A program made the position numbers and the translations under genes. A stretch of 21,674 nt of DNA, from IMG/VR virus record IMGVR_UViG_3300047557_001726, positions 1 through 21,674 of that record; one strand, 5' to 3'. Below are positions 10,978 to 17,403 of this stretch, piece after piece (position 1 is the stretch's first letter; every line of letters starts with the position of its first letter). The notes beneath the pieces are model-generated. The model was not told where the DNA came from. It worked only from the letters and a program-made list of their open reading frames with translations, and searched no databases. This stretch comes from a virus.

Positions 10978-11426
10978 CAACCGCCGAGATTGCCAAAGCC
11001 TACGCCGAGCGCGGATGGTTCGTTCTTCCTTGCTATCCACAACAGAAGATTCCGTTCTTTCCAATAGCGAAGCACGGATACAAGTCGGCTTCTAATAAAC
11101 CAAAGACTGTGGCGAAATGGTTTGAGAAGTCGCCATTGCTAAACATTGGCATCGCCTGTGCGCCATCGGGCATCGTGGTTTTAGATGTGGATTTCCGCAA
11201 TGGTGGCAACATTGAAGGCTTAAATCTTGACACCTTTACAGTTGCCACCGGCGATGGAATCCATCTCTACTATCGAGCGAGCAAGGGGGCGACCTTCCCT
11301 GGGAAATTACGCGATGGCGTTGACATCAAGTTCAATGGCTATGTCGTCACCGCCGGATCGATGCACGAGAACGGCAAGTTCTACGAAATCATCAAAGATG
11401 TTGACCTTGCGGAGTTGTCGCTGTGA
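10974..11426 (+). CDS. Stand-alone PrimPol domain protein
   Basis: The 150-aa protein is essentially one bifunctional primase-polymerase N-terminal domain: AKAYAERGWFVLPCYPQQKIP, IVVLDVDF with catalytic D71 and D73, GDGIHLYY around H97, and GVDIKFNGYVVTAGS. It keeps the DxD that the larger PrimPol-helicase (2330-4387) has replaced with ExE, and has no ATPase part. It could supply primers or gap-filling synthesis, while the large protein unwinds. ATG at 10974 overlaps the ribbon-helix-helix stop as ATGA; its stop overlaps the next gene as GTGA. Confidence 0.85.
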   Translation: MTTAEIAKAYAERGWFVLPCYPQQKIPFFPIAKHGYKSASNKPKTVAKWFEKSPLLNIGIACAPSGIVVLDVDFRNGGNIEGLNLDTFTVATGDGIHLYYRASKGATFPGKLRDGVDIKFNGYVVTAGSMHENGKFYEIIKDVDLAELSL

Positions 11427-11656
11427 TTCGCTGGATTCTCTGCCCTTTGGCAGTTCCGCTTGCTATTGGTAAAGGGCGCAACCCTTTTCTTTGGTTCTCA
11501 CTTGTCTTTCTTACACCTTGGGCTTTTGCCATCTTGGTAATCAATAAGACTCATCCAATGAAACCGATTTATCTGCCGAAGCCTTTGATTGAGCGCCTTA
11601 CGAAGAAGAGCGTGGATCGAGAAATTGCAAAGTTAGAAGAGCAGTTCACAAAATAA
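11423..11656 (+). CDS. Small membrane protein
   Basis: The 77-aa protein has hydrophobic segments at residues 3-16 (RWILCPLAVPLAIG) and 21-41 (PFLWFSLVFLTPWAFAILVIN), followed by a charged amphipathic C-terminus (IERLTKKSVDREIAKLEEQF). One or two membrane passes are likely. GTG at 11423 overlaps the PrimPol stop as GTGA. The last gene of the plus operon, it stops five bases before the terminator. Function unknown. Confidence 0.65.
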   Translation: MIRWILCPLAVPLAIGKGRNPFLWFSLVFLTPWAFAILVINKTHPMKPIYLPKPLIERLTKKSVDREIAKLEEQFTK

Positions 11657-11660
11657 AAGC

Positions 11661-11701
11661 AACCCCCGCCATCGGTTTATTTATCCGAGGCGGGGGTTTT
11701 T
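11661..11701. terminator. Bidirectional intrinsic terminator
   Basis: AACCCCCGCC (11661-11670) pairs perfectly with GGCGGGGGTT (11689-11698), with an inner CGG/CCG extension, and is followed by TTT on the plus strand. On the minus strand the stem is followed by GCTTTTATTTT. It separates the plus operon ending at 11656 from the minus gene whose stop (11677-11679) lies inside the hairpin loop. Confidence 0.85.
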
Positions 11702-11973
11702 CCTTGCCGTTGCGCGATTTCGGCAAGTTCGCAGGCAATGGCGAGATAGGCAGCACCATCTACGAAGTTGTCCTCTTTGAAGGACTCCATCGAGCGAGAA
11801 ATCTTGACCAAAACCTGACAAACGGCGACTTGTTCCGGCGTTATCTTTGTTTCTAAATATGCCGACCAAAGCTCTGCAATTCGCAAGTGATTTAGATAAG
11901 GAGTTCCATAAGACTCTTGGCGATCCTCGCTAGTCAACTGCGAGGCTAGTTTGAGAACATCTTGGCGCTTCAT
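11677..11973 (-). CDS. DUF6378-like phage protein
   Basis: The 98-aa protein begins MKRQDVLKLASQLTSEDRQESYGTP and continues NHLRIAELWSAYLETKITPEQVAVCQVLVKISRS...DNFVDGAAYLAIACELA. This strongly matches the DUF6378 pattern (DRxxxYG...A.LWS.YL...I...DV...M.KxaR...D...D..GYaaiA). The family is widespread in phages with no assigned function. Start: ATG at 11973 has AAGGGGG upstream. It is a single-gene unit bounded by the terminator hairpin, divergent from the glycosyltransferase at 12032. Confidence 0.82.
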   Translation of the reverse strand: MKRQDVLKLASQLTSEDRQESYGTPYLNHLRIAELWSAYLETKITPEQVAVCQVLVKISRSMESFKEDNFVDGAAYLAIACELAEIAQRQGKTPASDK

Positions 11974-11984
11974 AAATCCCCCTT
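11971..11984 (-). promoter_or_regulatory. Shared 14-nt leader/ribosome binding site (copy 2)
   Basis: The minus strand again reads AAGGGGGATTTATG, identical to 10273-10286, ending in the start codon of the DUF6378-like gene. Both copies front the first gene of a minus-strand unit, so the element may extend beyond ribosome binding. Confidence 0.7.
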
Positions 11985-12019
11985 GGACAATAGGCGCGAA
12001 AATTAGCACAAGTCTGCTC

Positions 12020-12032
12020 TAGTCTTTGGCAA
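12020..12032 (+). promoter_or_regulatory. Possible leaderless-transcript -10 element
   Basis: TAGTCT (12020-12025) ends seven bases before the A of the glycosyltransferase ATG (12032), the spacing expected if transcription starts at the start codon. The gene has no Shine-Dalgarno, and leaderless mRNAs are common in Actinobacteria. No convincing -35 hexamer was found. The inverted repeat TTGGC-AATG-GCCAA (12026-12039) spans the start codon. Confidence 0.35.
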
Positions 12033-12721
12033 TGGCCAAGATTGCGATGCTGTGGTTTCATAATTCTATGACCGGCGTTCAACGCCTGTCTATTCGGTCA
12101 TTCCTGCATCACGGTCACGATGTGACCATCTTTACTTATGGCGCTATCGAAGCGCCCGATGGGGTCTCCTTCGCCGATGCCGGCGAGATAATCTCAGAGG
12201 ATAAAATCTTCAAGAGCCACGATTCCTTCGCAGCGTTCTCGGATGTCTTTCGTTATCGCCTGCTTGCGCAGACGGACTTCATTTGGGCAGATGCAGACAC
12301 GGTTTGCCTGCGCCCTGATTGGAATTTTGATGAATACCTTTTCAGCTTCCAAGAGCCGGTTAAGGTCACAAATAATGTCTTGGGTTATCCACAAGGCTCG
12401 CAATTAGCCAAGCGTTTGGTCGATGAATGCGTATATCAAGAGGGCAAAGCCTATGACGAACTAGGGCCAGTCTTGCTCACTCGGATTGTGGCAGAACTCG
12501 GTCTTGGCGGTTATGTCCTGCCAAGTGACACCTTCAATCCGCTTCATTGGACTCATTACTCAGCGCCATTTAATGAAGCGATGACCCTAGATGTCCTGCG
12601 CAAAGTGCAAGGTTCTCACGCTGTTTCGCTTTCAAACTACTTGCTCAAATATCACGGCTTCGACCGCGACAACTTCCCACCAGGATCAGCGATTGCCCTT
12701 TGGGATGAAACCTTTAGATGA
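12032..12721 (+). CDS. Glycosyltransferase (DxD, sugar-transfer family)
   Basis: The 229-aa protein begins MAKIAMLWFHNSMTGVQRLS, then FLHHGHDVTIFTYG. At residues 83-90 it has FIWADADT with the metal-binding D87-x-D89, the pattern of alpha-glycosyltransferases with a DxD sugar-binding region (Och1/capsular type). It likely transfers a sugar to a surface glycan, a host wall component or phage DNA/protein; the acceptor is unknown. Start: ATG at 12032, no ribosome binding site, possibly leaderless; a TTG at 12026 is in frame. It is alone on the plus strand in the late region and its 3' end overlaps the minus-strand GT25 gene by eight bases. Confidence 0.78.
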   Translation: MAKIAMLWFHNSMTGVQRLSIRSFLHHGHDVTIFTYGAIEAPDGVSFADAGEIISEDKIFKSHDSFAAFSDVFRYRLLAQTDFIWADADTVCLRPDWNFDEYLFSFQEPVKVTNNVLGYPQGSQLAKRLVDECVYQEGKAYDELGPVLLTRIVAELGLGGYVLPSDTFNPLHWTHYSAPFNEAMTLDVLRKVQGSHAVSLSNYLLKYHGFDRDNFPPGSAIALWDETFR

Positions 12722-13307
12722 TGCTTGAGCGATAATCCACTTCGTGCTTGCGAATGTCAGAGAAGTCCGGCGTTTGAGTGACAAAGGATGGGTTTGCCAT
12801 ATAGGTAACGACTTGGCGATGGAGTAAGCCATAAGCGGCATCGATTGGATTGCTAGTATCAAGTGAGCATTCAATAAGGCGCTCAAAGATTTCTCGCTTG
12901 GCTCCGTAGGCGTGGGTGAGAATGTTGCCTTCAGTTTTCTTCAAGCCTTCAATGCCAATGTCAATGATTGAGTAAGGCCAGGAACCCAGGTAGAGCATTT
13001 GCCAATCGTCAGGCACGACCTTTGAGATGTGGTCAAATTTGGCATTAAATTCAGCATCAAATCCAGCATCATCTTCAAAGATAAACAACCGCTCAACGCC
13101 ATCGGCCAGGGCATCGGCGATGACTTGGCGATGCGATGCTGCGCAGGCGCGTTGCCCAGTAATGCCACAAGCCTCGGCATCGACGGCGCTATAACGCACA
13201 AATTCGATTCCGAGGCTTATCGCTTGCGAGACGAAGCGACCGAGTCGGTCAGTTCGTCTGTCTAAATTGATCAGCGCAACGCGGTCAAAGAACTCGTTGA
13301 GCTTCAT
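12714..13307 (-). CDS. Glycosyltransferase family 25 (LPS-type)
   Basis: The 197-aa protein has the GT25 hallmarks: INLDRRTDRL near the N-terminus (13-22), the ACAASHRQV segment, and the acidic FIFEDDAGFD (E78, D79, D80), then LYLGSW and HAYGAKREIFERL. GT25 enzymes transfer galactose or similar sugars. It resembles host-type surface glycosyltransferases and could modify a phage or host glycan. Start: ATG at 13307 has AAGGGGG upstream, a variant of the shared leader. It follows the holin with a 17-base gap in the late operon. Confidence 0.85.
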   Translation of the reverse strand: MKLNEFFDRVALINLDRRTDRLGRFVSQAISLGIEFVRYSAVDAEACGITGQRACAASHRQVIADALADGVERLFIFEDDAGFDAEFNAKFDHISKVVPDDWQMLYLGSWPYSIIDIGIEGLKKTEGNILTHAYGAKREIFERLIECSLDTSNPIDAAYGLLHRQVVTYMANPSFVTQTPDFSDIRKHEVDYRSSII

Positions 13308-13324
13308 ATTTCCCCCTTGTTTGA

Positions 13325-13510
13325 TTACTTCTTTTTACGACCGAACTCCGGCGCTGAAGGATCGAGCCACTTCAACACAGGGCCGAGGAATCCTGCTAGA
13401 GCCGCCATCGCTAGGGTTTTGAGGTCGGTCTCACCTGCAAGATAAAGCGCGATTGCAGCCGAAGCCGAAGCGCGAAACCAGGTCAGAGATACTTGCTTAA
13501 ATTGCTCCAT
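13325..13510 (-). CDS. Holin-like small membrane protein
   Basis: The 61-aa protein reads MEQFKQVSLTWFRASASAAIALYLAGETD, then LAMAALAGFLGPVLKWLDPSAPEFGRKKK. This gives two hydrophobic segments with a short loop and a basic C-terminal tail, the layout of class II holins in actinophages. It would let the endolysin reach the wall. Start: ATG at 13510 has AGGTGG upstream; a GTG at 13519 is in frame. It begins 14 nt before the endolysin gene ends, so the two form a lysis pair. Confidence 0.75.
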   Translation of the reverse strand: MEQFKQVSLTWFRASASAAIALYLAGETDLKTLAMAALAGFLGPVLKWLDPSAPEFGRKKK

Positions 13511-14024
13511 TTTTTCCACCTTTTGCCACCTTTTGTGGCCTATGGATTACACAACAAGTGCAGACGGCGGTTGGCAAAGGCGCTTTCTTTTTGCGCTTTG
13601 GAGCCAACTTAGCCTTCACTTGATTGATGGCCTTTGGTTCATTTAGCCACCAAAACCAGGGCGAAGTGTTATCGCCTTGAGATTTCTTGATTGAACAATG
13701 GATGTGCTTTGTATGTGGATTCTTGCCGGTGTATTTGCGAACGCCTCTAGCCTTAGACCAAATCTTATGGTCAAAAATCAGATAATCAACTCGCTCATCT
13801 TCGCGCCATTTGATGAAGCATTCGCCGGCATCGATGCCATTGTCAGGGTCGTGAGTTAGATCAAAGGCAAGACCTGTGTTGTGGTCAGAATTAGGATTGG
13901 CGATTAGATGCGCAGCAGAAGGAAGCAGTCCATCGCTCGCCTTCGCTCTTTTCGGAGCAAGAGCAGTCGCCTGTCGCAACGCTGCGACGGCAGCAGGACT
14001 GGGTTTCTTCGCTAATGGTTTCAT
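13497..14024 (-). CDS. Endolysin, peptidase M15-type (D,D-carboxypeptidase fold)
   Basis: The 175-aa protein carries NSDHNTGLAFDLTHD (H48, D55), matching the HxxGxAxD zinc site of VanY/LAS peptidases, and HTKHIHCSI with H107 and H109. It should cut peptide cross-links of the host wall. The basic C-terminal stretch (KAKLAPKRKKKAPLPTA) and a cysteine cluster (VCTCCVIHRPQ, residues 154-164) could bind the wall or another protein and are unusual. Start: ATG at 14024 has GAGGAAG upstream and abuts the preceding TGA directly. It overlaps the holin start. Confidence 0.82.
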   Translation of the reverse strand: MKPLAKKPSPAAVAALRQATALAPKRAKASDGLLPSAAHLIANPNSDHNTGLAFDLTHDPDNGIDAGECFIKWREDERVDYLIFDHKIWSKARGVRKYTGKNPHTKHIHCSIKKSQGDNTSPWFWWLNEPKAINQVKAKLAPKRKKKAPLPTAVCTCCVIHRPQKVAKGGKNGAI

Positions 14025-14228
14025 TCACTTCCTCAGAGCTTCCTTCACTAAATCGGTCAAGAAGTCCACTTTCTCTTCAAGCGCGTTGACTTTATCTTTT
14101 ACGCTAGAGCCACCATTGGGCTTTAGTTCATAGAGATAATGCTTGGTCAGAAACTTGACCAGCGTAGCGTGAGCGCCGAAGATAGTAACTAGGCCTACAA
14201 TGAGGCCGATCCATTGTGCAGGGGTCAT
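14025..14228 (-). CDS. Small membrane protein with coiled-coil tail
   Basis: The 67-aa protein has one membrane segment (WIGLIVGLVTIFGAHATLV, residues 6-24), a short basic turn, and a helical tail rich in heptads (SSVKDKVNALEEKVDFLTDLVKEALRK). It lies directly upstream of the endolysin and may be a second holin, an antiholin or a spanin-like factor; DUF2746-type proteins have this layout. The start ATG at 14228 lacks a close ribosome binding site (GGAG is 13-14 nt upstream). The endolysin ATG follows its TGA with no gap. Confidence 0.7.
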   Translation of the reverse strand: MTPAQWIGLIVGLVTIFGAHATLVKFLTKHYLYELKPNGGSSVKDKVNALEEKVDFLTDLVKEALRK

Positions 14229-14234
14229 TTTTGT

Positions 14235-14495
14235 TTATGGCTCCATATAAAGAACTGAGGCAACGCCTGTTTCATTGTTTGCTGTAACTGCCCAAATTAC
14301 TGACTTGGGAGCAACTCTAAAATTGATGTAAGCATCCTTCGGCAAAGCAAAGCCGTTGGAGGTGGTTACGCTTGGCCCGCCGAGATACATCGTATGCGAA
14401 CCAACATTGCGAAGGTGGCAATCGCGGTTTTCGCCGTAGGATTCAATTACCAAAACGGCTGTCGAAGTGACCGAGGTTTGACTTGATGAAGCCAT
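14235..14495 (-). CDS. Small structural protein (beta-rich)
   Basis: The 86-aa protein is mostly beta strand: TSTAVLVIES, then RDCHLRNVGSHTMYLGGPSVTTSNGFALPKDAYINF, then SVIWAVTANN. The LRNVG...MYLGGPSVTTSNGFALP pattern recalls small phage proteins that bind the virion surface or tail tip. Start: ATG at 14495 has GGAGAAA right upstream. Its first 53 nt overlap the possible 46-aa ORF (14443-14583). Confidence 0.72.
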   Translation of the reverse strand: MASSSQTSVTSTAVLVIESYGENRDCHLRNVGSHTMYLGGPSVTTSNGFALPKDAYINFRVAPKSVIWAVTANNETGVASVLYMEP

Positions 14496-14583
14496 TTTTC
14501 TCCTTCAGTAAGACCCCGATGCTTTCAAATAAATCTATGTGGTCATCAATCGTGCGGATGACATCTTCAATCTCGTAAATCAA
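14443..14583 (-). CDS. Possible 46-aa helical protein
   Basis: From TTG 14583, which overlaps the sulfotransferase stop as TTGA, a 46-codon frame reads LIYEIEDVIRTIDDHIDLFE, then SIGVLLKEKNGFIKSNLG. It is amphipathic helix and looks protein-like where the alternative is an 84-nt gap. Against it are the weak start signal and the 53-nt overlap with the next gene. Confidence 0.35.
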   Translation of the reverse strand: MIYEIEDVIRTIDDHIDLFESIGVLLKEKNGFIKSNLGHFDSRFGN

Positions 14584-15335
14584 GCCAATAAAGCCTTAAG
14601 TTCTAAATCTAACAATTCAACTTTTGTCTGCAATTCATCTGATAATTCAACATTTATGATTCTTCTACCGATTTCACTTCTAATTTCGTGTAAGCCAACA
14701 AGACTTAAATCAGAGTCATAATTCGGATTATCAATTTCTAAAAAATTGTGTTCAAAGTTATCTATTTCACAAAATTCATAAAGTTTTGTAAAAACTTCAA
14801 AAGGCTCTGTTATTAAATCATCGTAAGAAATAAAATGAAATTGACCATCATCGTTTAACTTGGCATTTTTTAACCCATTGAAGGATCGAATAATTGGTTC
14901 AGAATTATCATCTAAAAGACCAGATTCAGGATTCTGCCAGTTGTTCATTTTTCTAATAAAAACCAAACTTTTGACAATCTCTGAAATTGGTCTGTGCATA
15001 ACGACTATCTTTGGTTTTTTAGTTATGTATTTTTCAATCAATTCAAGATTAGCCGGTAATGTCCACGACCTGCACTTATCAATTACGACTTTATTGTTGA
15101 CAGATTTATAGAATAATTTTGGAATAGCTTTCAAATAAACTTCTGTAAAATCAGGCGAATTCTTCATTTGCTCTGTTTGCCAGCAGGAAACTTGGGCATC
15201 CCACATTATTTGACAAAGCGCCGAATTCCCCTGTGTGTGAACATCGGGGTTTTGACTTAGAATTGCCGTCAATAAGGTTGAGCCGGTTCGAGGCAAACCG
15301 CTTAGAAAAATGATTTCCTGACCCCGTTTTGTCAT
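14580..15335 (-). CDS. Sulfotransferase (PAPS-dependent)
   Basis: The 251-aa protein starts TKRGQEIIFLSGLPRTGSTL, where GLPRTGST (13-20) is the 5'-phosphosulfate-binding loop of sulfotransferases. VVMHRPISEIVKSL matches the 3'-phosphate motif with its conserved R and S. FHFISYDDLITEPFEVFTKLYEF is also typical. It would transfer sulfate to a hydroxyl or amine on a glycan, lipid or protein. The gene is strikingly AT-rich (14 G+C in the 60 bases from 14761), against about 48% in neighbours, which suggests recent acquisition. Start ATG 15335 follows the preceding stop by one base (TAA-A-ATG), with no ribosome binding site. Confidence 0.85.
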   Translation of the reverse strand: MTKRGQEIIFLSGLPRTGSTLLTAILSQNPDVHTQGNSALCQIMWDAQVSCWQTEQMKNSPDFTEVYLKAIPKLFYKSVNNKVVIDKCRSWTLPANLELIEKYITKKPKIVVMHRPISEIVKSLVFIRKMNNWQNPESGLLDDNSEPIIRSFNGLKNAKLNDDGQFHFISYDDLITEPFEVFTKLYEFCEIDNFEHNFLEIDNPNYDSDLSLVGLHEIRSEIGRRIINVELSDELQTKVELLDLELKALLA

Positions 15336-15336
15336 T

Positions 15337-15744
15337 TTAGAAGTCTATCTTAACCCAGGCTAGATTCTCTTCATCCCAAGAATAAGTGTATTTGCGACGC
15401 TCCTCAGCAGGAATAACAGGCATTGGCACCGGAGCTTGCCAAGTGCAAGTTTCCTCATTCAAAACCCAAGAAGGAAATTCAGGTTTTGGCGGAATAAAGG
15501 CATCACGGCTTGAATCGTATTTGAACCCGATTGAAGCATAATTTTTTCTAAAGGGTATGCCATCGCCTACATGAATACCTGCGAGGGTATTGTAAGAAGT
15601 TCTTTTACACCTGAAACCAGCAAAATCACCGTAGAATTCTTCCCAATCAACTAAATTTCCATTATTGTCGGGTTCATTTTCATCTTTGCCAACAATAACT
15701 TGAACAACAATGTCATTTTCATCTAAAAAAGCGTAATGTGCCAT
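15337..15744 (-). CDS. Tail-associated protein of the MAHYAxLDEN family
   Basis: The 135-aa protein begins MAHYAFLDENDIVVQVIVGK, then FRKNYASIGFKYDSSRDAFIPPKPEFPSWVLNEETCTWQAP and YSWDEENLAWV. This arrangement is widespread in aquatic tailed phages and cyanophages in tail-fiber regions, as I recall, and is probably a fiber-associated or decoration protein. Start: ATG at 15744 overlaps the glycine-rich protein's TAA by one base (TAATG). It is translated just before the sulfotransferase. Confidence 0.78.
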   Translation of the reverse strand: MAHYAFLDENDIVVQVIVGKDENEPDNNGNLVDWEEFYGDFAGFRCKRTSYNTLAGIHVGDGIPFRKNYASIGFKYDSSRDAFIPPKPEFPSWVLNEETCTWQAPVPMPVIPAEERRKYTYSWDEENLAWVKIDF

Positions 15745-16673
15745 TATGTCCAACTCACATTTCCTGTGCCTGCTGTGAAGGTTCTTATCTTATATGAGCC
15801 GGAAGTTGTTTCAGAAGAAGTTAAACCAGCTCCGACTGTAATTGTTCTAACTGCTGAATAACGCAAAATGACAACGCCTGAACCGCCTTGTCCTGGGTCT
15901 CTAACAGTTGCACCGCCATATCCACCACCACCGCCACCTCCGGTGTTAACTGTTCCGCTACCACCAGCGCCAAAGTAACCGCCACCGCCACCGCCACCGC
16001 CTGAGCCGCCAGCGCCAGGATTAATATCACTAGCACCGCCACCGCCACCGCCGCGAGTAACACTTGATCCGGTTATGTCATTTGAAAGACCGGCACCGCC
16101 CGCGCCACCAGTTCCACTACCTGCCGAAGAACCATTACCACCAAGACCACTAGCACCGCCACCGCCACCGCCACCGCCTTGATTAAAAACAGAAGCAGCA
16201 TTTCCACCATTGCGACCTTGATTAGCAGTTCCAGCGCCACCAGTTCCAGTTTGTGTTCCTCCGCCACCGCCTGATCCGCCTGAATTTCCAGCGACAGAAT
16301 TTCTACCGCCACCGCCACCGCCGGTTGAAGTGATAGTTCCAAAAACACTATCAGAACCATTTGATCCCTGAATGTTACGACTTCCCGCCGTAATACCGCC
16401 ACCAGCACCAACCGTGACGGTGTAGTTAGTGCTTAGAGAAATGGTTATAGGAGATTCTGCGCTTGAATTAGCACCCGAAGTTCCTAGTGAAGTTCTATAT
16501 CCACCCGCACCACCGCCTCCGCCATTGCGAAAATCGCTTGTATCTGGGCCTATTCCTCCGGAGGCACCGCCGGCAATGACAAGATAATCAACTTGCAAAG
16601 GAGGTGGCCCAAAAGATTTGAAAGCGCCGAAACCTTGAGCTGCGGAATTGGCAAGTGTTTGAATTAGTGGCAT
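15744..16673 (-). CDS. Glycine-rich tail/adhesin protein
   Basis: The 309-aa protein has a short N-terminus (MPLIQTLANSAAQGFGAFKS, then PPPLQVDYLVIAGGASGG). A long glycine-rich central domain (residues about 50-270) with repeated GGGGG tracts resembles the polyglycine type II sandwich of T4-like gp38 adhesins. The C-terminus is VVILRYSAVRTITVGAG and SYKIRTFTAGTG. VDYLVIAGGGxGG starts many such phage tail proteins. It is likely the receptor-binding tip or an auxiliary fiber. Start: ATG at 16673 has GGGGA eight nt upstream. At the DNA level it is a long run of CCACCG-type triplets. Confidence 0.8.
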   Translation of the reverse strand: MPLIQTLANSAAQGFGAFKSFGPPPLQVDYLVIAGGASGGIGPDTSDFRNGGGGGAGGYRTSLGTSGANSSAESPITISLSTNYTVTVGAGGGITAGSRNIQGSNGSDSVFGTITSTGGGGGGRNSVAGNSGGSGGGGGTQTGTGGAGTANQGRNGGNAASVFNQGGGGGGGGASGLGGNGSSAGSGTGGAGGAGLSNDITGSSVTRGGGGGGASDINPGAGGSGGGGGGGGYFGAGGSGTVNTGGGGGGGYGGATVRDPGQGGSGVVILRYSAVRTITVGAGLTSSETTSGSYKIRTFTAGTGNVSWT

Positions 16674-16685
16674 TGAATTCCCCTA

Positions 16686-17390
16686 TTAAGCGAACTTAGT
16701 TTGAGTTTCTAAAACTGTGTAAGTCGGTGTCGCTGCTGTTTTAATAATTGTGAAGGTGTAAGCATCGATGGCGCTAGCATTGCCGGCACTAATCGCCGCA
16801 GGAACCTTGGGCGTGACGGTGTTGCCATCAATTTGAATGACATTCGGATAGTAAGGAGTCGCGCCATTGGTGTTAAGCCAAACAAGCGTGATGGCATCGC
16901 CGACCGCCAGTTTAGAGCTAAGGGTGTTCGATCCGTCATAACGGAAATTTAAGGTGTGATTGGCGGTGGCGTTTGAGGTGTAATACCAAACCGAGGCGGT
17001 GGCAACATCAAAATTGATGGTGCCGGTGGCAGCAGAAGCAACCACATTGACATCTTCTTCAAAGCCTTTAATAACTAAATCTGATTGAGCAGAAGCAATG
17101 CTTAAAGTAACTGAGCCACTTGAACCCCCACCTGTTAAGCCGGTGCCGGCGGTAACGGCAGAAATATCGCCATCACCAATCGCACTCCAAGAAGAGCCAT
17201 CATATTTCTCAACGGCATTGGTGTCTTGTAGGTAGGACATCATTCCCTCTGCTAAGACTCCCGAAAGAGCAGTTGTGCGAGCTGATGCGTTAGCAAAGAC
17301 CATCACGGTTTGTTGCATCAAGTATGTGTTGACCTGCGCGGCCGTTAGCACATCGCCGGTGTTGAACAGTTTGTAACCTGCTCCTGCCAT
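16686..17390 (-). CDS. Minor tail / fiber protein
   Basis: The 234-aa protein starts MAGAGYKLFNTGDVLTAAQV, then NTYLMQQTVMVFANASARTTALSG and GMMSYLQDTNAVEKYDGSSW. This head section is a frequent opening of phage fiber and tail-tip proteins. The remainder (TAGTGLTGGGSSGSVTLSIA) is the typical fiber-shaft repeat start, followed by beta strands. Start: ATG at 17390 has AAGGAGAAAC upstream. It sits between the Dit/Tal-like protein and the glycine-rich protein, in the usual tail-tip to fiber order. Confidence 0.8.
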   Translation of the reverse strand: MAGAGYKLFNTGDVLTAAQVNTYLMQQTVMVFANASARTTALSGVLAEGMMSYLQDTNAVEKYDGSSWSAIGDGDISAVTAGTGLTGGGSSGSVTLSIASAQSDLVIKGFEEDVNVVASAATGTINFDVATASVWYYTSNATANHTLNFRYDGSNTLSSKLAVGDAITLVWLNTNGATPYYPNVIQIDGNTVTPKVPAAISAGNASAIDAYTFTIIKTAATPTYTVLETQTKFA

Positions 17391-17403
17391 TGTTTCTCCT
17401 TAT

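Noticed and set aside
15821-16411. Ala/Val-rich ORFs in another frame of the glycine-rich gene
   Set aside because: They arise from the triplet-repeat DNA read out of frame; only the glycine-rich frame has a ribosome binding site and proper ends.
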